64,000 bases of DNA, taken from positions 31,001-95,000 of the forward strand of contig JALBYC010000038.1 in NCBI GenBank assembly GCA_023212645.1, written 5' to 3'. Source of the DNA: Farysia itapuensis. Its lineage: Eukaryota > Basidiomycota > Ustilaginomycetes > Ustilaginales > Ustilaginaceae. Each line of letters opens with the position of its first letter. The stretch's first letter is position 1. Of this stretch, positions 20,196-28,715 are shown piece by piece. The notes below the pieces were generated by a model. It worked only from the letters and a program-made list of their open reading frames with translations. It was not told the DNA's origin and made no database searches. The position numbers and the translations under genes are program-made.

Positions 20196-22238
20196 CTAAA
20201 GACGGATTGGAGCCTCTCCTCGAGCTCGCCTCCAACGGTTGGTCGATCGCATGATCTGCTCATCGACCATAAAGGGGTATTTGCGGATAAAGGGCTCATG
20301 GTACTCGAAGCATTCCGGATCGAAAATGTCTCCGCTCGGAGACCAGATGTGTAGATTCTGGACGAGGTCGACAAAGAAGGTGTTGAGCCACTGTTGTGCT
20401 GGCATTTTGAGACGATGAGATCCCTTTGGTTTGTTTGTGAATCCATACGAGTAGATGCGGGACTTGTCGGGTATCACAAACTCCCTTTCGGAGTCTGACT
20501 CGGAAGGCTCCCATCGAGCAGTATCTGCGATGAGGGCGATCCTCCTTGGACAGTCTTTTGCGACATACTCATCGTCGAAGGAGTCGCCAGAAGGCTCACG
20601 TGCCAAATTGTCGATCGACTGGAAGGCGCTCAACACCGTGAGCAATTTATCGCGCATTGCTGGCGAGGGGACAACGGCAATTTCGACAGGGTGAAATCCA
20701 ATGCGCAGCTGGGCTTCGGTTGGCATTAGATTCTTCGGCAAGACCAATTTGGCAGAAGGATCGACGGAGGGATAGCCGCTGAAGCGTGGAAGGTCATCGC
20801 AGCCTCCCAGGTAGCCCGATGACACGCGTGCCGCTCGCAAATTGACAAGGCCAGACTTGAGACTGGAGGTGAACGGCAGAACAATGCTGAAGTACAGACG
20901 GCATACCTTGTACAGCGTCAATTCGGGTACCACCACCATGGAAGGAAAGTTGCGCGAGCTTTGCTGTCGCATCTGGTGAATTGACAATTCCCACGTAGAG
21001 CGGTTTGTGTGGATCTGCGTGCCCGAAACCTTTCGAGATCCGGAATAGCTACGGCTCTCCTTGCGAGCTTTGGGCACGATATCGTCGTCTACACTTTGGG
21101 ACTGACTATCGAACACGCTGTGCGAGGATGAAGCCGAAGAGTCCGAGTCGGCGTTACGCTCGCTGGGACATTGATCCTGGAAGAAAGGTCGAGCAATATC
21201 GTTCCACTCTGCTTCTGCTGAGTCGTCTTCAAGGTGCGTTTCAACACCGTCAAGATGGAGAGTTCCAGAAATTTTCATCGCTGATTCAGCGGTTGAGTCA
21301 TCAACGCGCTGGGCAGTTGTGTTGCTGATAGAACGGTCCCCACCTTGTTTCAAGGTAGAAAGTGCCTTTCTAAGGGCCGCATTCTCGTCTTCAAGCGTCT
21401 CGAGACGGGTCTGCTTGCGTTTCCGAGACTCTCTCTGCGAAGCCTTGTTTCGTTCTCTGCGATCCGCACTGGTCTTGAAAGTAAGGTCACCGGCCTGAGA
21501 TCCTTCGCGCTGAGTTTGGTATGGGCCTGCAGACGACTTCCGCTCTGCGCTCGCGGTGAGGCCATTGGGAATCGTCCATGAATCAAGTGGGTCGAGAACC
21601 GATCTTGCAGGTGCGATCTTCGGGTGCGATTGAGTCTGGTTGTCGGAAAGGTGGAGAAGAACGTTGTCAGGGCTGGCACTGGTGTTGACAGAGGTTTGAG
21701 ATGACGAAGATGCTGCTGGGGGATAGACGGCTTCCGTGGGCGGACCAGCCACGGGTGCTGACACGGTTGCGGCGAACGGGGCCTCTGACTTGAGCGCAAT
21801 CGCTACTGGCTGACTCATGTCGTAGGAGTCCATGCCAGGTAGGGAGCCTGGTCGAATCAAAGGAGCATGGTGCAGCGGATCAGAAGAATAGTGACTCATC
21901 TCGTGACCGTAAGCAAGCTGCTGTGTGTGGTACGATCGGTTGATATCGTGCCTGGTATCATTCTGTGCAAAGGAAGAAGGAGGCAGTAAAGGGTTGATGG
22001 ACTCGCCATCGTAAGGCCCAGCAGACGAGACGGTGCTGAATAGCCACGAGGGGATAGCGCCGTCATGCACATGTCCTAGAGAATGAGCATTGCGGGCGTG
22101 ATGTATGTTGTGGGCCAGGTTGTCCTGCGACAAGGGGGCTGGACCCATGTGAGCGTCCTGGTTGGCTGCCAAGGTGCTTAAAAAGCCCGAATGACGACGG
22201 TCATGGGTATTGGGTGCGAATGAAGTGCTGAGCGACAT
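20196..22238 (-). CDS. bZIP transcription factor with DUF3425 domain
   Basis: Nuclear DNA-binding protein, 680 residues, one exon. The N-terminal 250 residues are His/Ser/Pro-rich and low complexity. The basic region is DRRERNKASQRESRKRKQ (about 259-276), with the canonical N-x7-R pattern (Asn264, Arg272), followed by a short leucine zipper (LETLEDENAALRKAL). The C-terminal half resembles the fungal DUF3425 module found behind AP-1-like basic regions: RIGFHPVEIAVVPSPAMRDKLL and the closing ...WRRARGEAPIRL part, with WEPSESDSEREFVIPD between. Such proteins regulate stress or secondary metabolism in fungi, but the target here is unknown. Confidence 0.88.
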   Translation of the reverse strand: MSLSTSFAPNTHDRRHSGFLSTLAANQDAHMGPAPLSQDNLAHNIHHARNAHSLGHVHDGAIPSWLFSTVSSAGPYDGESINPLLPPSSFAQNDTRHDINRSYHTQQLAYGHEMSHYSSDPLHHAPLIRPGSLPGMDSYDMSQPVAIALKSEAPFAATVSAPVAGPPTEAVYPPAASSSSQTSVNTSASPDNVLLHLSDNQTQSHPKIAPARSVLDPLDSWTIPNGLTASAERKSSAGPYQTQREGSQAGDLTFKTSADRRERNKASQRESRKRKQTRLETLEDENAALRKALSTLKQGGDRSISNTTAQRVDDSTAESAMKISGTLHLDGVETHLEDDSAEAEWNDIARPFFQDQCPSERNADSDSSASSSHSVFDSQSQSVDDDIVPKARKESRSYSGSRKVSGTQIHTNRSTWELSIHQMRQQSSRNFPSMVVVPELTLYKVCRLYFSIVLPFTSSLKSGLVNLRAARVSSGYLGGCDDLPRFSGYPSVDPSAKLVLPKNLMPTEAQLRIGFHPVEIAVVPSPAMRDKLLTVLSAFQSIDNLAREPSGDSFDDEYVAKDCPRRIALIADTARWEPSESDSEREFVIPDKSRIYSYGFTNKPKGSHRLKMPAQQWLNTFFVDLVQNLHIWSPSGDIFDPECFEYHEPFIRKYPFMVDEQIMRSTNRWRRARGEAPIRL

Positions 22239-22710
22239 GTCGAGTGTGCTTGCTTGAGATGGACGACGTCAAGAGGGAACAGTCTGGCGCGCACCATACG
22301 AGTGGCGGGTCTGGCGAGAGTCGTAGCGGAGAGCGGAAGCGGCTCACACACCCTCAGGCTATCCGAAACAGGGTACGAATATAGGCACTGGACAAGCCGG
22401 TCGGATGCGTTGGATCTCGCTTAGAACGCATCGGAACCCTGTTGAGTTCTGTCAGTCTCGGCTCCATTGAACTGCACATGTGAGCCCCGTCATCCCATTG
22501 ATACAAGGTTGCCCTGCCCATCCAGCCAAAGCGCACACGCGCTGCGCAACTGCGCCACACTACATCTATCCTCCGACGCTCGACAAGCCGGGCTGGATAT
22601 GAATTTTCGAATTTGTCTGCGACAGAGTAAAGCCGGCATTATTTCCGCATCGTATTCGTGGCTGCGGACAATTAGGAAGCATGACGACTACAACTTGCGG
22701 TACGTAATTA
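22239..22710. other. intergenic region upstream of the bZIP gene
   Basis: About 470 bp between the bZIP start and the ERG27 stop, both on the minus strand. It should contain the bZIP promoter and leader. No TATA box, repeat or coding sequence stood out. Confidence 0.4.
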
Positions 22711-24519
22711 TTAATGCACCTTTTCCCACTCTGCTTCGTCGTTGGATGAATCTGTCGGTACTGTCGTCTTTTTGACGGTAATCCTAGCGTCGCCACCAGA
22801 TGGAAGTCGAGCATCGTTTGAGTCTAATTCTGACTTGCCGCCCTTCTCGGAATTCAATCCACCTTTCGCATCTGCACGGTCAGATAGGGAAAGCCATCGC
22901 GGCACTTCGTCCTGTTTGGCTCCATCCCACACTTGTTTCGCCACCTGTTCACAGTGCCCAATAAACGTCTGTGCCATGGATGCCACTTTTCCGTGGGTCC
23001 CTTCATCTTCCGCTATGCTGCTGGGGTCTTGGCGTGCCAAGGCTAGTTGTGCAGCCACGCCTGGACCAGCGCCACCCAATCGATGTCGATAGTACTCGAT
23101 TGGTTCGATTCCGACAAACTCTCGTCCCCAGAAGTCGCACCGGCTGCCGTAGCGCTTGTTGCCTTCCAACTTTGGCGCCAAGCAGGCGTAAGTCACAGAG
23201 ATGGCACCCTTGAATGCATCGATCGGGTGATGTGGAGATCCAAACCATCGCGCCAGGTAGAAAGTGGCAATCACGAATATCGTCACCCATGACTGAACAA
23301 ACTGAGACATCATGGAAGAGGCAACCACACCGGGATGACACAGATAACTTCTCGGATTGAGCCCATCGCTGTCGTCCAACTGATCTGAGTCGCGGCTCTG
23401 CAGTACATTGTCCAAGCCGAACGCAGCCAGCTCGCACTGATACTTTGTCGATTCGTACGGCAAAAGTGATTTGGCCGCGTCAATGCATTGGAAATCCGTT
23501 GGGTCGTAGTATTTGGAGAAAGCCTCTAGCGAGCTGGTCCAGATGATGCGCGAAGGCACCGAGTACGGGGTGGCCTTGAGTGCAGGAAGCAAAGCTTTGA
23601 CCAGGATATAGTGAGCTCCAACGTTGCACTGCCACACCCAGCCATAACCATCGTCGCTCTTGTCTCCAGCTCGCTGCAGCTTGTACGCGGGCCACGTGAC
23701 AGCATGGCGAAAGGAGGTCATTGTCATCCACGTGGCATGCAAGTAGTTCATGCCGATCCAAGAAGAGCCGCCTGCGTTGAGCACGAGGTGTGTTATGTAA
23801 GGATATCTGTTACGTACAAGTCGTGCACACTCAACCGCGCTGGACATGCTTCCCAGATCAAGCGGCACAAACTCGATCCTCGTGCCTTGACAGAATCGGC
23901 GGCGATACTTGGCATTGGCACGCTTCGTCCGTTGCTCAATGTTGGCGTCCAGGTCAGGCTGTTCGTTGAGAAGGGACTCTACTTCGGAACCAGAGCTGGC
24001 GTCTTCTTCGTCTGTTGCCATAGCTTTGCGAAGCTTCCGGCGCCGTCGCACCGTGTTCTCTTGAGCGTGTGCGACCAGGGCGGGATCGGCGTCCTCGTGT
24101 GGAGTATCACGCAAGTCGTCTGTAGTCATAGGGTCGACAAGCTTGCCATCCTTGGAGTTGAACGCATACGCCCAGCTCTCAGGCGGGCCTGACGGCGTGT
24201 CCTCGTGCTCGGGGAGGTTCTCTATCCACCCCAACAGTTGCTTCAGCTGCTGTCTTGCCTGATGCGCCTTGATGGGATTCCGACAAGCCAGAATGATGGT
24301 GCAGCCATGCGAGGCTGCAAAGGGGGAAGGTTGTGGCTGCACGTCTGGGTCCGTGTTTCTTTTGGGATTAAAGGGAAGGGTATCGGAGGGGGTTGATGAG
24401 GACAATTGGACGATGAGTCGCTGACATATGCCGAACCCAACACCTGCGTTGGCACCCGTCACGAGAATGACGGGTCGACGGTCTTCTTTGCTTGCCGAAG
24501 AAATGTCCACAACCGACAT
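22711..24519 (-). CDS. ERG27: 3-ketosteroid reductase, long form (ERG27)
   Basis: NADPH-dependent short-chain reductase that reduces the C-3 ketone during C-4 demethylation of sterols at the ER or lipid droplets. The ATG at 24519 gives 602 residues. Motifs: VILVTGANAGVGFGICQRL (cofactor TGxxxGxG), the LNAGGSSW turn (NAG motif), IIWTSSLEAF with the catalytic Ser, and YESTKYQCE with YxxxK. A hydrophobic segment (WVTIFVIATFYLARWF) follows, as in other Erg27 proteins. It is much longer than the yeast enzyme (about 350 residues) because of an acidic, low-complexity insertion between the first strands (about residues 125-215) and a charged tail. The promoter shared with the Arc1-like gene has TCACGTGA. 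Assignment to ERG27 rather than another SDR rests on the core motifs and the post-catalytic segment. Confidence 0.85.
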   Translation of the reverse strand: MSVVDISSASKEDRRPVILVTGANAGVGFGICQRLIVQLSSSTPSDTLPFNPKRNTDPDVQPQPSPFAASHGCTIILACRNPIKAHQARQQLKQLLGWIENLPEHEDTPSGPPESWAYAFNSKDGKLVDPMTTDDLRDTPHEDADPALVAHAQENTVRRRRKLRKAMATDEEDASSGSEVESLLNEQPDLDANIEQRTKRANAKYRRRFCQGTRIEFVPLDLGSMSSAVECARLVRNRYPYITHLVLNAGGSSWIGMNYLHATWMTMTSFRHAVTWPAYKLQRAGDKSDDGYGWVWQCNVGAHYILVKALLPALKATPYSVPSRIIWTSSLEAFSKYYDPTDFQCIDAAKSLLPYESTKYQCELAAFGLDNVLQSRDSDQLDDSDGLNPRSYLCHPGVVASSMMSQFVQSWVTIFVIATFYLARWFGSPHHPIDAFKGAISVTYACLAPKLEGNKRYGSRCDFWGREFVGIEPIEYYRHRLGGAGPGVAAQLALARQDPSSIAEDEGTHGKVASMAQTFIGHCEQVAKQVWDGAKQDEVPRWLSLSDRADAKGGLNSEKGGKSELDSNDARLPSGGDARITVKKTTVPTDSSNDEAEWEKVH

Positions 24520-24786
24520 GATCGCGTTTGAGCCTGGACGAAAAACGCACACTTGACGGACAGAGGAGAATGCGAAAGCGCAATAAAAGTAGTTGGACAG
24601 TTGACACCTCGACACCTGCCTCAATGCCTCATACATGCTCATATGCTCATGAAAACGCAAAGGCTGACCTAACATGCCTCTCACGTGACTTGTTCGACTT
24701 GAGCCACTTGAGCTTGACTTTTATGCGAATCACAATCTTCTCAGCTTCTCGAGGCACGACCTTGTCTAACCTTCCAACTCCTCAAG
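24520..24786. promoter_or_regulatory. divergent ERG27/ARC1 promoter with TCACGTGA
   Basis: The palindrome TCACGTGA at 24681-24688 lies about 160 bp upstream of the ERG27 ATG and 100 bp upstream of the Arc1-like ATG. E-boxes of this type are bound by bHLH factors including sterol-responsive SREBP homologues in fungi and Cbf1. A sterol link is attractive because of ERG27, but the motif also recurs in unrelated promoters of this window. Confidence 0.4.
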
Positions 24787-26251
24787 ATGGCCGCACAACG
24801 ATCTCGACAGCTGATCACTGCTGCCTTTGCGCAGTTTGCGAACGATACCGTGAGTATGCGCACGTGATAAACTCACTTGATGGTGCTCATATGCTGAAAT
24901 GCTAACCATAGTCCTCACTTCGATACTTACGGCGGGTCGCTGTTCTGCAATCTCGTTCATACTCAATATCTTCTCAGTCGGCCGTTCAGCAGCTTCAAGG
25001 CGATACATCCATCTCTTTGCCCGAACTTTCCGAGAAACTGGCCTCGCTCACTTCCAAGTCGTCTCAGATCTTTGGTCCCGACGACAGGGCTACAGCGCTA
25101 ACAACAAAATGGCTTCAAAGACTCGACAAGCAATCAGACGACCAGCTCACGTCGTCTAAGAGTCTCTCATCGCTCGATGCCGAGCTCGAGAGCGTGACAT
25201 TCGTAGCGTCCAAAGAGCCCACAGCTGCTGATCTGGCTCTGTTTGCTTCCTTGTACCCGGTCATATCGAAGCTGGTTGCAAAGGATCAGCACGCTATACC
25301 GTCCGTGGTCCGATATGTCTCTCATATGTCCAGTCTATCGCAAGTCAGTGCTGCTTCTAGCTCCGCTCAGCTCGGGTTTGCGGCATTTGAGCCCAGCTAC
25401 GAAGGTATGCCAGCGATTCAGCGTATGACGCCAGAAGACCTGAAGAAGGAGAAGAAAGCCACCAAGGAAGTCGGCAAGAAAGCTGACGGAGACAAGCCGG
25501 CTGCTCAAGATGGCGCAGAAAACAAAGAGCAGAAGAAAAAGGAGAAGAAGGAAAAAGCACCAAAAGAAGCCAAAGCTGGTAACGCCGGCGGTGGAGGCAA
25601 GAAGGGGGCCGCAGCCGACGCTGGTCCGGTCGTTCCTATCCCATCTCAGATTGACCTGCGAGTCGGTAAGATTGTGTCAGTGGAAAAGCACCCGGATGCA
25701 GACTCGCTCTACCTGGAGAAAGTCGATTTTGCGGAGGCCGATGGGCCAAGAACCATTCTCAGCGGACTGGTCAACTTTGTGCCCATCGAGAAAATGCAGA
25801 ATCGAATGGTTATTGGCGTGTGCAATCTCAAGCCGGTCGCCATGCGGGGTATCAAGTCGTACGGCATGCTTCTTTGTGCCACCGCCAAGGACGGCAAAGA
25901 CGGTGGTGTCGAGCCCGTCTGTCCACCCGAGGGAAGCCAGCCCGGTGACAAGGTCTGGGTCGAAGGCTTCGAGGGTAAAGAGCCAGAAGCAGTGCTCAAC
26001 CCGAAGAAAAAGGTAAGTCGACAGTCCTGTAAAAGCTGAACGTTGCTAGATATTGACCCCGCTCTGCTGTCTCTCCACAGATCTTTGAAACGATCCAGCC
26101 TGGGTACACCACGACGGCGGACAAGCAATGCGCATGGGTTGGCGCTCTACCAGACGCTGCGGATCCCGAGGCCGACAAGAAGCCTCGTTTGCTCAGGACC
26201 GAAAAGGGCGTCCTCTTCTCAGAAAACTTTGCTGGTGCTTCATTGTCGTAG
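24787..26251 (+). CDS. ARC1: Arc1-like tRNA-binding cofactor (EMAP-II/OB-fold domain)
   Basis: Binds tRNA and delivers it to aminoacyl-tRNA synthetases (Met/Glu in yeast). Preferred model: exons 24787-24849, 24978-26012 and 26081-26251, total 422 residues, all junctions phase 0 (donors GTGAGT and GTAAGT, acceptors TTCTCAG and CCACAG). Domains: GST-like N-terminal part (to about 125, with EPTAADLALFASLYPV), a Lys/Glu/Ala-rich linker (about 145-200), then the tRNA-binding OB fold: QIDLRVGKIVSVEKHPDADS, VIGVCNLKPVAMRGIKSYGM, and a closing EMAP-II-like extension in exon 3 with GVLFSENF. Intron 1 has an additional in-frame acceptor (CATAG at 24907-24911) that would add 22 basic residues after residue 21. 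Head-to-head with ERG27. Confidence 0.88.
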
Positions 26252-26356
26252 AAAGCCCGCTTCGAAAAACACACTTTAGAGCAGCTGTCTGGCGCTGAGA
26301 CTTGTGTCAGGAATGCAAAATGTCTTCGATGTCGAGCTGTAAAATGCTATGCGACA

Positions 26357-26966
26357 CTATTCGTCTGTCTCAACGTCCTCCTTCGGCTGCTATTGGGGGA
26401 GAATCGCGAAACACAGTCAGCAACACTGTTAACAGTCAGGTGTTGGCTAAGGGACTTACTTTGAAGAAACGGTTGCGTCGTGCTTCACTCTGTTCTCTCC
26501 ATCCTAGGCCGCCGCCATGTGACTCTTGTTGATCCGAGCCTGAGCGTTGTAGTTGGCCGCCTTGCAATGATCGTCCAGCAGCGTCAAAGGTGCCGATTAG
26601 GGCTGCCAAACCCGCACATCCACCGGCCATGACGGGTACGGATCTAGATACAGCACCTAGCACCAGTCCAGCGGCACAGCCTCCAGCAGCGCCGTTGATA
26701 GAGTCTGCCTTGCCACGCGTGTTGGCTACGAAGGCGTCTGTGTACGAAAAGATGCCGCCCATGGCGGCGAGGACAGCGATGGTGCTGCCGGTTCGTGTAA
26801 AGACGCCTGTCGCACCTTGACTGTGCGTCTGAAGACTGTTCTGCACCGCGCTGAGAAGTAGACCTGCACCTGCACTGGCGGTTGCCGATGTCACGGCGTC
26901 GTTCATTGGGGAACGTTCCGAGAAGGTCTCGGTTGTCACCTGCTCGCTGTCCTTATGTTCTGACAT
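26357..26966 (-). CDS. Tim17/22/23-fold membrane protein, probably complex I NDUFA11-like
   Basis: Two exons, 26966-26460 and 26389-26357, joined in phase 0 (donor GTAAGT, acceptor AATAG), 179 residues. The second exon encodes only ten residues (QPKEDVETDE) and the stop. Four small-residue-rich hydrophobic segments with many Gly/Ala (ASAGAGLLLSAV, GSTIAVLAAMGGIFSYTDAF, NGAAGGCAAGLVLGAVS, VMAGGCAGLAALIGTF) match the Tim17 superfamily. The tail GLGWREQSEARRNRFFK resembles fungal homologues of NADH dehydrogenase subunit NDUFA11 (Neurospora 21.3b), so a place in the complex I membrane arm is the favoured role; a general Tim17-family protein is the alternative. Inner mitochondrial membrane is inferred from family. 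Confidence 0.72.
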
Positions 26967-27320
26967 GCTTGTTGCCGTCCTAGTTCAGTGAATGAGAGTG
27001 TCTGTAGCGTAGTTGACGCACTCCCTCCGTCCTCCTGTATAGTTCGAACGGGGCGCTTGTTGAGGTATAGGTAGCGAGACGATTCGAGGCAGACGTCGGC
27101 GAGGTGGATTGCAAATCACGAACCACCTTTTGGAGACGTCGAGATTGATTCGTTCCAGACGCATTTCTCGCACGATTCAATTTCGCTTGCTCGTGATCGA
27201 GGCGCCAAAGGCCCATGCACGACTCCTCACTCCCTCCACTCCGTGACTTCACGCTTCGTAGCCCGTTCACTCCACTTTGATTTGGTGCTTCCCTTCCAAA
27301 TCTTCCACACGACCAGGAGT
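26967..27320. promoter_or_regulatory. divergent promoter between the NDUFA11-like and UBX genes
   Basis: A 354-bp region between two divergent start codons. No TATA box or repeat was recognised. Short open frames here have no family resemblance. Confidence 0.4.
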
Positions 27321-28670
27321 ATGGACGACAAGATCGAGCAGTTCATGGCCATCACTGGCTCGTCCAGAGACACAGCACAATCCTTTCTGCAGCTTACACA
27401 GAATGATTTAGAGGAGGCCATGACGACATTCTACGAGACGGAAGGCTCGGAGCCGGCGCAAGGCCAGCAAGCCGACGAGACTGCCTCTGCAGCTGCGGTG
27501 CCAGACAATTACACCGGGCCGAGAACATTATCTGGCCAGCCAGTCGCGAGCGATTCAGCCTTTGGTGCATCTCAGCGCCATACTGCTAGCTCGAGCTCAT
27601 CTCGTCCACCAAGTGGTCGAGGAGGAATTTCGACTTTGCGAGATGTGAATGCAGCTACATCAGCGCCGGCACGTGGCAGCCATGACGACAGTGACGACGA
27701 AGATGACGATGATGATGATGATGAGATGAACTACTTTGCTGGAGGCGAAAAGAGTGCACTCAGCGTCGAAAATCCGGAGGCGAGAAAGCGCAAGAACCAG
27801 CCAGGCGGAGATCTCGTCAAAGAGATTCTAAAGCGAGCTGCAGAAGAAGGACAACGTCATCCCGAAGCTCCAGAAGGTTCGCGTCCCACGCCTCCATCGC
27901 TTGCATTTACCGGACAAGGCCGAACAATCAACGATGCTGGACCCGCCGCACCGACAGGGCCGAGCGTAGGATCTTCTATGCCTGGGCGATTCGGCGGCGA
28001 CGATGAAGACGAAGATGTTGACGATGAGGTCGCGATTCGCAATCTGACGTTCTGGGAGGACGGCTTCAGTATTGAGGACGGACCTCTCATGCGATATGAC
28101 GATCCCGCCAACGCGCAGACACTGGCGGCCATCAACTCTGGTCATGCTCCCCTCTCGCTTCTCAACATCCGCTTCGGCCAACAAGTGCAGGTCAGAGTTC
28201 ATCAACATACGGATCAGAAGTACAAGCCGCCGCCTGCAAAGCCGTTTGCAGGCTCAGGGAATCGACTCGGCTCCCCAGCCCCGACGACGACGAGCGCTGC
28301 AGCTGCTCCCAAAGCTCCGAGCACGACTGCTTCCAGCTTGAGTGGAGACTTCCAGATCGATTCCAGCAAGCCTACCACGCAGATTCAAGTTCGTTTGGGC
28401 GATGGGCAGCGAATGACGGGCCGCTTTAACACCACACATACAGTCGCAGATTTGCGTAACTACATCAACGCGTAAGTTGAGCCAAAACGGCCTAGTCTCC
28501 ATTGCTGTTACTGACTACTCAGAACCCTGAATCACAGATCAAATCCGGGAATGTCGGCGCGAACATACGTGCTTAATTCCTCCTTCCCACCCAAGCCTCT
28601 GACGGACGAGACACAGACGCTCCAAGATGCTGGTTTGTTGAATGCTGTCGTCATCCAGAAATTCCAATAA
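27321..28670 (+). CDS. SHP1: UBX-domain Cdc48 cofactor, p47/Shp1 type
   Basis: Adaptor linking the Cdc48/p97 ATPase to ubiquitinated substrates and membrane fusion. Exons 27321-28471 and 28538-28670 (GC|A junction, donor GTAAGT, acceptor ATCACAG), 427 residues. Domain order is the p47 order: UBA-like three-helix N-terminus ([20 protein letters not shown]...[10 protein letters not shown], 1-45), acidic/Ser-rich linker with an Asp run near residue 130, SEP domain ([20 protein letters not shown] ... [15 protein letters not shown], about 238-285), and C-terminal UBX domain ([20 protein letters not shown] through AVVIQKFQ). The S3/S4 loop reads SSFPPKPL instead of FPR, as p47-type UBX domains often lack the arginine. 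Ends 45 bp from the convergent ARMH3-like gene. Confidence 0.92.
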
Positions 28671-28715
28671 ACGTCATCACGTTTCAATTACAGCATGACA
28701 CAAGTGATGGGTTTT

